Assembly (NCBI GenBank): GCA_945952355.1 | Contig: CAMFIW010000071.1 | Span: 1-9,116, forward strand | Length of the DNA: 9,116 bases | Origin: an uncultured Phenylobacterium sp. | GTDB taxonomy: Bacteria > Pseudomonadota > Alphaproteobacteria > Caulobacterales > Caulobacteraceae | Direction: 5' to 3' | Shown: piece by piece, positions 1 through 4,791 of the stretch | How positions within the stretch are numbered: position 1 is the first letter of the stretch | Layout: each line of letters opens with the position of its first letter | Notes under the pieces: model-generated | What the model was told of the DNA's origin: nothing | What the model saw: only the letters and a program-made list of their open reading frames with translations | Database searches by the model: none | Translations under genes and position numbers: made by a program

Positions 1-335
1 ATGTGCAGGATCAGCTCGCGCAGCAGCGGTGCGACCTCGATGGCGCGGCAGGCCTGTAGCCGAGGATCCTCGCCCGCCGGGGCGAGATAGAGGGTGCGCA
101 TGGCCACCACGCCTCGCATGTCGATCTGGTGCGGCGTGCCGCCGGGCACCCAGATGGCGCGGGTCGGCGGCACCAGCCACGCGGCGTCCGGCGTCGAGAC
201 CGACATCACCCCGCTGGCCGCATAGACCAGCTGCGCCCAGGGATGGCTGTGGCGGTCCAGCCGATGGCCGTCGCGATAGGTCACGGCCAGGCCCCGCACC
301 GGGAAGCCGTCAGGATCGCGAATGTTTTGGCGCAT
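1..335 (-). CDS. AraC-family transcriptional regulator, N-terminal part (cut at window edge)
   Basis: The 111 visible codons encode a cupin-like sensor domain, with a HRLDRHSHPWAQLVYAASG stretch early on and VPPTRAIWVPGGTPHQI later. This pattern of His-x-His and Trp-x-Pro-x-Gly-x-Pro-His is typical of AraC/XylS regulators of the NimR/YeaM kind, which place a small-molecule-sensing cupin before a C-terminal pair of helix-turn-helix motifs. The DNA-binding half lies beyond base 1 and cannot be seen. I chose the ATG at 335-333 because a GAAGA sequence (345-349, minus strand) stands 9 bases ahead; an in-frame ATG at 344 is possible but has no spacing for a ribosome binding site. The gene is divergent from the VOC-fold gene, so it may regulate that gene, itself, or both. 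The ligand is unknown. A cupin-only protein is less likely given the AraC-like signature. Confidence 0.75.
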   Translation of the reverse strand, partial: MRQNIRDPDGFPVRGLAVTYRDGHRLDRHSHPWAQLVYAASGVMSVSTPDAAWLVPPTRAIWVPGGTPHQIDMRGVVAMRTLYLAPAGEDPRLQACRAIEVAPLLRELILH

Positions 336-421
336 AATCGACATTCTTCGTCAGACTATCGCAAGTGCGCCATATGCGCGAAGCCTAGCCTGGGGTCCAG
401 ACACTACGAGGCTCGAGGATC
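336..421. promoter_or_regulatory. Divergent control region between the AraC-type and VOC genes
   Basis: These 86 bases separate two divergent starts, so both promoters and any AraC operator should lie here or extend into the genes. The only symmetric element I see is GCGC-N5-GCGC at 367-379 around a CATAT core. A GAGG at 408-411 and a GAGGA at 415-419 precede the VOC start. I could not pick out convincing -35 and -10 boxes. Confidence 0.35.
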
Positions 422-1171
422 ATGACCCCGACCGTCCGCCATTTTGCGCTCAACGCCGACGACGTCGGTCGCGCCAAGGCCTTCTTCGAAACCGCTTTCG
501 GCTGGACCTACACGCCCTGGGGTCCGCCCGGCTTCTACCAGACCCGCACCGCCGGGCCGTCGGCCATGGGCGCCTTGCAGGGCCGCCGGGGCATCGGCGG
601 CCAAGTCATGCCGGAGGTGGAGCTGACCTTCGACGTCGACGATCTCGACGCCATGATCGCCCGGATCGAGGCGGCCGGCGGGGCGATGATCATGCCGCCC
701 TTCACCATCGAGGCGGTCGGGCGGCTCGCCTTCTTCCGCGACACCGAAGGCAACATCGCCGGGATCATGCAATACGAACCCGGCATGACGCCGGGCGGGG
801 AGAGGGTTCCGGGCGCGGCGTGGTTCTCCGGCTTCGGCATCCATGCCGACGATGTCGGGCGCGCCAAGGCCTTCTATGAGGGCGTGTTCGGCTGGACCTT
901 CACGCCCTGGGGACCGCCGGACTTCTACACCTGCGAGGCGGTCGGCGGCCTGCTTCAGGCCCGACATGCCATCGAGGGCCGAGCTTTGCCCGGTATCGAG
1001 GTCACCTTCGGCGTGGACGACATCGCCACCGCCGCGGCGAAAGTCCAGGCCGCCGGCGGCGAGGCCCTGACCGCGCCCTATCACATCGAGGGCGTCGGCC
1101 ATCACGTCTTCATCGCGACCAGCGAGGGCGGCGTCTTCGCCCTGATGCAGCCCGAGGCGGACGGCCGCTGA
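422..1171 (+). CDS. VOC (glyoxalase/bleomycin-resistance fold) family protein with two tandem domains
   Basis: This 249-residue protein is an internal tandem repeat of the vicinal oxygen chelate fold. Domain one spans about residues 4-120 and domain two about 137-247. Each opens with a His (H7, H141) followed by the shared DDVGRAKAF motif and a GWT-TPWGPP loop, has a central (V/I)E(L/V)TF-VDD strand, and ends in an MQ-x-E motif, as expected for metal-ligand positions of the family. Two-domain proteins of this kind are usually annotated as glyoxalase/bleomycin-resistance or CFP30B-like proteins; substrates are mostly unknown and I assign none. The protein looks cytosolic, with no signal peptide. 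The ATG is preceded by GAGG 10 bases upstream. It is divergent from an AraC-type regulator and converges on a dehydrogenase gene. The nucleotide similarity of the two repeats is unusually high at their starts. Confidence 0.88.
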   Translation: MTPTVRHFALNADDVGRAKAFFETAFGWTYTPWGPPGFYQTRTAGPSAMGALQGRRGIGGQVMPEVELTFDVDDLDAMIARIEAAGGAMIMPPFTIEAVGRLAFFRDTEGNIAGIMQYEPGMTPGGERVPGAAWFSGFGIHADDVGRAKAFYEGVFGWTFTPWGPPDFYTCEAVGGLLQARHAIEGRALPGIEVTFGVDDIATAAAKVQAAGGEALTAPYHIEGVGHHVFIATSEGGVFALMQPEADGR

Positions 1172-1181
1172 GCGCGGCCGT
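1161..1181. terminator. GC-rich hairpin at the VOC stop codon, possible bidirectional terminator
   Basis: ACGGCCGC (1161-1168) and GCGGCCGT (1174-1181) form a perfect 8-bp stem with loop TGAGC. The TGA stop of the VOC gene lies in the loop. The element sits between two convergent genes, where a shared terminator is expected, but neither strand has a T-tract after it, so intrinsic termination is uncertain. Confidence 0.35.
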
Positions 1182-1192
1182 ACGAAGGCCGA

Positions 1193-1957
1193 TCAGCTCG
1201 TCGAGCCGCCGTCGATCACCACGGTCTGGCCAGTCATCCACCCGCCGGCCTTCGAGGCAAGGAACACCGCCGCGCCGGCGATATCGTCCGGCTCGCCCAG
1301 GCGGCGCAGCGGGGTGCCCGAGGAGGCGCGCTGTTCGCCGGCCGGGGTGTCCCACAGGGCCTTGGCGAAGTCGGTCTTCACCAGGCCCGGCGCGATGCAG
1401 TTGACCCGGATGTTGCTGGGCGACAGCTCCTGGGCGAGGTTGCGCGCCAGCTGCATGTCGGCCGCCTTGGAGATCGCGTAGGCGCCGATCACGCCGGTGC
1501 CGCGCAGGCCGCCGATCGAGGAGATGATGATGATCGCGCCGTCCTTGCGCTCCTTCATCTCCGGGGCGGTCATGTTGATCAGCCAGTTGTTGGCGATGAT
1601 GTTGTTCTCGAGGATCTTTCGGAAGGCGTCGTCGCCGATCCCGCTCATCGGCCCGTAATAGGGGTTGGAGGCGGCGTTGCAGACCACGATGTCGATCTTG
1701 CCGAAGGCCTTCCTGGTCTCGTCGACCAGGCGCTGCAGGTCTTCCTTCGAGGAGATGTTGGCCGGAACGGCGATGGCCGAGCCCGGATGCTTGGCGTTGA
1801 TCTCGGCGGCCACCTCGTCGCATGGGCCGGCCTTGCGCGACGAGATCGTCACCTTGGCGCCGTGTTCGGCCATGCGTTCGGCGATGGCCTTGCCGATCCC
1901 GCGCGAGGACCCGGTGATGACGGCCACCTTGCCGGTCAGGTCGAACAGCTCACCCAT
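1193..1957 (-). CDS. SDR-family NAD(P)-dependent oxidoreductase
   Basis: This 254-residue protein has the length and motif order of a classical short-chain dehydrogenase/reductase. It shows the nucleotide-binding TGSSRGIG motif at residues 15-22, an NAAS version of the NNAG motif at 94-97, the Asn of the catalytic tetrad at 118/119, Ser146/Ser147, and Tyr160-x3-Lys164. The C-terminal TGQTVVIDGG is typical of the family. Arg41 directly after the second beta strand suggests a preference for NADP(H), by family knowledge. The substrate cannot be read from sequence; relatives act on alcohols, ketones or 3-hydroxyacyl-CoA. The ATG start has a strong purine-rich ribosome binding site (GGAGAGGGAA, 1962-1971 on the minus strand). 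A dyad overlaps the upstream region and may be a TetR-type operator. The gene converges on the VOC gene 21 bases away and appears to be transcribed alone. Confidence 0.93.
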   Translation of the reverse strand: MGELFDLTGKVAVITGSSRGIGKAIAERMAEHGAKVTISSRKAGPCDEVAAEINAKHPGSAIAVPANISSKEDLQRLVDETRKAFGKIDIVVCNAASNPYYGPMSGIGDDAFRKILENNIIANNWLINMTAPEMKERKDGAIIIISSIGGLRGTGVIGAYAISKAADMQLARNLAQELSPSNIRVNCIAPGLVKTDFAKALWDTPAGEQRASSGTPLRRLGEPDDIAGAAVFLASKAGGWMTGQTVVIDGGSTS

Positions 1958-1975
1958 GACGTTCCCTCTCCGAAT

Positions 1976-1991
1976 TTAAACGCTCGTTTGA
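1976..1991. promoter_or_regulatory. Inverted-repeat operator candidate upstream of the SDR gene
   Basis: AAACG-CT-CGTTT (1978-1989) is a perfect 5-bp inverted repeat with a 2-base centre, extended by a T/A pair at 1976/1991. It lies 18-34 bases before the SDR start, overlapping where its core promoter or transcript start should be. The AAAC-N4-GTTT form resembles operators of TetR-family regulators of fatty-acid or acyl-CoA metabolism such as PsrA. Assignment to such a regulator is inference; no TetR gene is in the window. Confidence 0.45.
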
Positions 1992-2046
1992 TCAATGGGC
2001 GCCATTTGCAGGAGGGGGCGACGCTAGGTCAAGCGCGCGAACGCGC

Positions 2047-2077
2047 GCGCGCACATTGTGAATTCCCGTGTGCGCGC
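2047..2077. repeat. 9-bp inverted repeat ahead of the TPR gene
   Basis: GCGCGCACA (2047-2055) and TGTGCGCGC (2069-2077) are perfect inverted copies around a 13-base AT-richer centre. The left arm is part of a 16-base strictly alternating purine-pyrimidine run (2041-2056). The element lies 33 bases before the preferred TTG start of the TPR gene, so it could be an operator, an RNA hairpin in the 5' leader, or both. Confidence 0.4.
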
Positions 2078-2097
2078 TCATCATGCCATCCTCGGTT

Positions 2098-2103
2098 GGG
2101 GAG
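2098..2103 (+). promoter_or_regulatory. Ribosome binding site that favours a TTG start
   Basis: GGGGAG stands 6 bases before TTG at 2110. The earlier in-frame GTG (2068) and ATG (2083) have no comparable purine-rich sequence at that distance, and starting at either would put extra non-signal-like residues before the Arg-Arg and hydrophobic stretch. Confidence 0.55.
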
Positions 2104-2109
2104 ATCGAC

Positions 2110-2982
2110 TTGCGACGCAGCGCTTGGATGGGTTTCGGGCTGTCTTTGGCCCTAGCGTTCGCGGGCGCCCTGAGTGCGGAGGCCGCCGCGCCGCCGGCGC
2201 ACCGCGAGACGAAGGAGCGAGTCTCCCCCGCTCAGCGCCAGCTCATAGTCGCCGGCCCCATGGCCATGGCCGTCGCCGGAGATCTGGAAGGCGCGAGGAC
2301 CTCGTTTGAAAGCCTCGTGGAATGGGTGCGCGCCGGCAGCGGGCCCGACAGCTTGGCCGAGGCCGATCTCTTGTCGTCCTTCGCCGTCGAACTCTGCAAC
2401 AACGACTACCAAGAGGCGTCCATTCCCTACTTCAAGCGGGCGGTCGACGCTTTCCGCGCTCGGTTCGGTGAAAATCACCCGGAGACCGCGCTCGCCGTGA
2501 CGGATTATGGTCGAGCGCTGGAGGAAGCCTATCCATCGGAAGAGCGGCCGGAGGCGGTGGCGGCGTTCCGTGAAGCCCTGGACATCCGGCTCGCCACCTT
2601 GGGTGTCAACAACGCCGAGACGGCCATGTCCATGAGCTACCTGGCCAAGGCCTTGAGCCTCTCCGGCCGCCCCAAGCACGAAGGCGCCGAACTGGAGGAA
2701 ATCATCGGCTTGCTCCGCAGAGCGATCGTAGCGATCGAGGCCGCTCCGAATGCGCTGCCTCGCGACGAATATTCGATCCGCAGCCGATTGGTGACGGTGC
2801 TGAGGGACAGCGGTCGGGAGCGCGAAGCACGTGCCGAGGAAAAGGCGCTGATCCACGCAAGCGACCACCCCATCGCGGCGCAGGTCCGCAACGCGCGAGT
2901 CGCGGCGGAACAGGACGCCGCGGAGGATGCGGCGGAAGCGGCGCGGAAAGCTGCTGAGGAAGCTCTGCGAACCGTCACCTAG
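2110..2982 (+). CDS. Secreted TPR-repeat protein of unknown function
   Basis: With the TTG start the protein is 290 residues; GTG at 2068 would give 304. It opens with a signal peptide: two Arg, a hydrophobic core at about residues 6-20 (GFGLSLALAFAGAL), and Ala-rich cleavage sites near SAEAAA at 22-27. The mature part is helical with tetratricopeptide-like units. The clearest unit has YFKRAVDAFRARFGENHPET, followed by a second containing AAFREALDIRLATLG, which resembles the kinesin-light-chain type of TPR. The last 40 or so residues are Ala/Glu/Lys/Arg-rich and likely form one long helix or coiled coil. Such proteins normally act as periplasmic scaffolds; I cannot name a partner. The upstream gene is divergent and the downstream LysR gene is convergent, so it is probably a single-gene unit. 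Its TAG stop shares bases with the LysR stop. Confidence 0.82.
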   Translation: MRRSAWMGFGLSLALAFAGALSAEAAAPPAHRETKERVSPAQRQLIVAGPMAMAVAGDLEGARTSFESLVEWVRAGSGPDSLAEADLLSSFAVELCNNDYQEASIPYFKRAVDAFRARFGENHPETALAVTDYGRALEEAYPSEERPEAVAAFREALDIRLATLGVNNAETAMSMSYLAKALSLSGRPKHEGAELEEIIGLLRRAIVAIEAAPNALPRDEYSIRSRLVTVLRDSGREREARAEEKALIHASDHPIAAQVRNARVAAEQDAAEDAAEAARKAAEEALRTVT

Positions 2983-3848
2983 CCGGCGACCAGCTCGGCC
3001 TTCAGCCAATCCACGAAGGCGGTCGCCGAACCAGACATCGGCCGTTCGCCGTTGGGGATGGCGGCCATGCCGTGTTCGAAGGGAACGAAGCCCATGGGGG
3101 CATGGAGGCGCCCGTTGGCCAGCTCCGCGGCGACAAGCCGACTTTCCACGAGGGCGACGCCGAGGCCGGAGAGAGCGGCCTCGATACAGAGGTGGGTATG
3201 GGGGAAGCTGATCTCACGAGCGCCGGCGATAGTGCGGCCGGTGCGCGCCGACCAGTGGTCCCAGGCGGTGGTGGTGAAGTCGTGGGCTATGCGGCAGGCG
3301 ACCTCGCCGTCGGGACCGATGGCGTAGCGCGAAGCGCAGACCGGGCCGAAGGCCACCTCGGCCACGCGGATCGCGCGAGCCTGATCCTCGGCCGGGAAGG
3401 ACATCCAGTCCCAGGCCAGGACCAGGTCCGCGCCTTCGCGGCGCATCTCCCGCGCCGAGGTCATGGACAGCCGCACCTTCACCTGCGGGTGTGCCCGGTA
3501 AAAGGACGGCAGGTGAGCCACCAGCCAGCGCATGGCGAAGGTGGCGCTGCAGGCTACGTGCAGGCTGGGTCCCGCCGCCTCGTCGCGGGCGCGCAGCCAG
3601 CCTTGCTCCAGGCGGTCCAGAGCGTCGGCGACCACGGCCCGCAAGGCCTCGCCCTGGGCGTTGAGCGCCAGGCCCGTGCCCGCCTTATCGAACAGCGCGG
3701 CGCCGAGATGCTCCTGCAGGCCGCGGATCTGGCGGCTGACGGCGCCGTGTGTCCGGCCAAGCTCAGCGGCGGCGCGGGTGACCGAACCCAGGCGCGCGGT
3801 CGCCTCGAAGGCCTTGAGGGCGGAAAGCGGAGGGAGGGCGCGCGCCAT
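2979..3848 (-). CDS. LysR-family transcriptional regulator (GcvA-like)
   Basis: The 289-residue protein has the usual LTTR length and order. The N-terminal winged helix-turn-helix contains LKAFEATARLGSVTRAAAEL, then GAVSRQIRGLQEHLG and LF (about residues 8-70). A linker helix follows, and from about residue 93 an effector-binding domain begins that includes ATFAMRWLVAHLPSF and, later, AALSGLGVALVESRLV. Overall it looks like the GcvA/AmpR branch. The ATG was chosen because it gives the standard Pro-Leu-Ser-Ala-Leu-Lys-Ala-Phe beginning; the ribosome binding site is weak. It is divergent from a PPOX-family gene, the classic arrangement of an LTTR with its target, and the shared gap holds two matching LysR-box dyads, one just ahead of its own start, suggesting autoregulation. 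The effector is unknown. Confidence 0.93.
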   Translation of the reverse strand: MARALPPLSALKAFEATARLGSVTRAAAELGRTHGAVSRQIRGLQEHLGAALFDKAGTGLALNAQGEALRAVVADALDRLEQGWLRARDEAAGPSLHVACSATFAMRWLVAHLPSFYRAHPQVKVRLSMTSAREMRREGADLVLAWDWMSFPAEDQARAIRVAEVAFGPVCASRYAIGPDGEVACRIAHDFTTTAWDHWSARTGRTIAGAREISFPHTHLCIEAALSGLGVALVESRLVAAELANGRLHAPMGFVPFEHGMAAIPNGERPMSGSATAFVDWLKAELVAG

Positions 3849-3856
3849 GAATCATC

Positions 3857-3871
3857 GTGAGTTCCGCTCAC
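3857..3871. promoter_or_regulatory. LysR-box candidate, site A
   Basis: GTGA-N7-TCAC, further symmetric as GTGAG-N5-CTCAC, contains the T-N11-A signature (T3858, A3870) of LysR-type regulators. It lies 9-23 bases upstream of the lysR ATG. It matches site B (3932-3946) in both arms and spacing. Confidence 0.5.
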
Positions 3872-3880
3872 CAATATTGG
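3871..3880. repeat. Perfect 10-bp palindrome next to site A
   Basis: CCAATATTGG reads the same on both strands and touches the end of site A. It could extend the regulator's footprint or be chance in this locally AT-richer gap. Confidence 0.35.
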
Positions 3881-3894
3881 CAAGCTATTCGATG

Positions 3895-3923
3895 TTTATC
3901 GACCGTCTGTCCGGCTATGTAAT
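3895..3923 (+). promoter_or_regulatory. Possible promoter of the PPOX gene
   Basis: TTTATC (3895-3900) and TGTAAT (3918-3923) are separated by 17 bases; the -10 matches five of six consensus positions, the -35 only three. If used, transcription would start near 3930, directly before site B. Confidence 0.28.
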
Positions 3924-3931
3924 CCCGCCGC

Positions 3932-3946
3932 GTGAAATTTCATCAC
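3932..3946. promoter_or_regulatory. LysR-box candidate, site B
   Basis: GTGA-N7-TCAC, within the longer CGTGA-N7-TCACG (3931-3947), contains T-N11-A (T3933, A3945) and an inner palindrome TGAAATTTCA. It ends about 10 bases before the PPOX-gene ATG. Its start-to-start distance from site A is 75 bp, close to seven helical turns. Confidence 0.5.
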
Positions 3947-3956
3947 GGATAGGACC

Positions 3957-4568
3957 ATGGCCGCCATCGCCACGATCGAAGAACTCGAAGCCATCTATGG
4001 CGCGACCAACGACGCCTCGACGGTCAAGGAACTGCCCGGCCTGAACGCCGAATATCGAGCCTATGTGGAGGCCTCGCCGTTCTGCGCCCTTGCCACGGTG
4101 GGGCCCGAAGGCATGGACTGCTCGCCGCGCGGCGACGCCGGCCAGGTGGTGCGGATCGCCGACCCGCGCACCCTCATGATGCCCGACCGGCGCGGCAACA
4201 ACCGGGTCGACAGTCTCCGCAACATCGTGCGCGATCCGCGCGTGGCGCTGATGTTCATGGCGCCCGGCTCCAACACGGTGATGCGGGTCAACGGCAGGGC
4301 CCAGGTGCGCACGGACGCCGACCTGCTGGAGAGCTTCCGCATGGAAGGCAAGCTGCCGCGTTCGGTGATCGTTGTGAGCATCGACGTGGCTTATTTTCAG
4401 TGCGCGCGGGCCTTGATGCGGGCCGAGATCTGGAACCCGGAGCGCTTCGTCGATCCCAGGAGCCTGCCCAGCGCCGGGCAGATGCTGGCCGCCGCGAGCG
4501 CGGGCGAAGTGGGCGGGGAGGCCTATGACCGCGAATGGCCGGCGCGCGCGGCCGCGAGCATGTGGTGA
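3957..4568 (+). CDS. PPOX-class FMN-binding protein (pyridoxamine 5'-phosphate oxidase-like, DR_2398 type)
   Basis: The 203-residue protein has the split-barrel flavin fold signature. SPFCALATVG (40-49) begins the barrel, DCSPRGD lies at 54-60, and PDRRGNNR at 76-83 is the hallmark of the DR_2398-like branch. These are followed by PGSN and RVNG (103-113) and a late FQCARAL (147-153). Members bind FMN or related flavins and mostly have no proven substrate; it should not be taken as a true PdxH. It looks cytosolic. An AGGA lies only 2 bases before the ATG, with GG further upstream, so the ribosome binding site is close but the start fits the family. It is divergent from a LysR gene whose product probably controls it. 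It is followed after 47 bases by the aromatic leader ORF, and I see no terminator between them, so read-through into the attenuator is possible. Confidence 0.88.
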   Translation: MAAIATIEELEAIYGATNDASTVKELPGLNAEYRAYVEASPFCALATVGPEGMDCSPRGDAGQVVRIADPRTLMMPDRRGNNRVDSLRNIVRDPRVALMFMAPGSNTVMRVNGRAQVRTDADLLESFRMEGKLPRSVIVVSIDVAYFQCARALMRAEIWNPERFVDPRSLPSAGQMLAAASAGEVGGEAYDREWPARAAASMW

Positions 4569-4604
4569 GGGCTGGGGGTGACTCCGGCGGAAAGCTCCTG
4601 TATC

Positions 4605-4609
4605 GGGGA
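4605..4609 (+). promoter_or_regulatory. Ribosome binding site of the leader peptide
   Basis: GGGGA stands 6 bases before the ATG at 4616, well placed to start translation of the short leader ORF. Confidence 0.6.
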
Positions 4610-4615
4610 TGCGTC

Positions 4616-4696
4616 ATGAAGAGCCACGCGGCCCAGTCCTATTGGTACTTTAGCTTTCCGACGCCCCTGGCGGAGGAAGGTGTTCGCGTGACCTGA
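4616..4696 (+). CDS. Aromatic amino acid leader peptide for the DAHP synthase attenuator
   Basis: A 26-codon ORF begins MKSHAAQS, continues YWYFSFPTPL and ends at TGA 4694-4696. Residues 9-14 are Tyr-Trp-Tyr-Phe-Ser-Phe, so five of six are aromatic and all three aromatic amino acids are present. It has a good ribosome binding site and lies 95 bases before the start of DAHP synthase, with a terminator hairpin in between. This matches the classical design of trp, phe and his leader peptides, whose product has no function of its own; its translation senses charged tRNA. Both Phe codons are TTT, whereas all six Phe codons of the following gene are TTC. Slow decoding at TTT and TAT may add to stalling; that part is inference. 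The promoter must lie upstream of about 4600 but I could not identify it. Confidence 0.82.
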   Translation: MKSHAAQSYWYFSFPTPLAEEGVRVT

Positions 4697-4748
4697 CGAA
4701 AGACAAGGTTCAAGCCGACGCCCACCAGCCGCCAGTCTCCTGGCGGCT
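4656..4748 (+). promoter_or_regulatory. Transcription attenuator: protector, antiterminator and terminator arms
   Basis: Three alternative pairings can be read. Protector: CGCC (4662-4665) with GGCG (4669-4672), helped by TTCC (4656-4659) with GGAA (4675-4678). Antiterminator: CTGGCGG (4667-4673) with CCGCCAG (4729-4735), seven perfect pairs, extended by GGTG (4679-4682) with CACC (4723-4726). Terminator: AGCCGCCA (4727-4734) with TGGCGGCT (4741-4748). The antiterminator segment repeats the 3' arm of the terminator (TGGCGG at 4668-4673 and 4741-4746), so both compete for the same partner. The protector starts directly after the aromatic codons, so a ribosome stalled there would mask it and free the antiterminator. 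Confidence 0.72.
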
Positions 4749-4753
4749 TTTTT
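4727..4753 (+). terminator. Intrinsic terminator ahead of DAHP synthase (attenuator terminator)
   Basis: A perfect 8-bp stem AGCCGCCA/TGGCGGCT with a six-base loop is followed without a gap by six T (4748-4753, the first also pairing in the stem). It is a textbook Rho-independent terminator placed 38 bases before the DAHP synthase ATG, too late to serve only the preceding gene and well placed to block entry into the next. Confidence 0.88.
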
Positions 4754-4791
4754 GTCGCCGGAAAGACGGGCTCCCACTCGAAGAGTCCCAG

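Noticed and set aside
367..379. GCGC-N5-GCGC as a specific AraC operator
   Set aside because: Short GC-only arms are common by chance in this genome, and AraC proteins usually bind direct repeats; it is kept only as a remark.
3072..3860. A 262-codon open frame on the plus strand opposite the LysR gene
   Set aside because: It is a shadow of a complete, well-conserved LysR protein, with no motif or plausible ribosome binding site.
4727..4753. The terminator as a simple end for the PPOX gene
   Set aside because: It lies about 160 bases after that stop and beyond an aromatic leader ORF with matching antiterminator sequence, so attenuation explains its placement better, although it would also stop any read-through from the PPOX gene.
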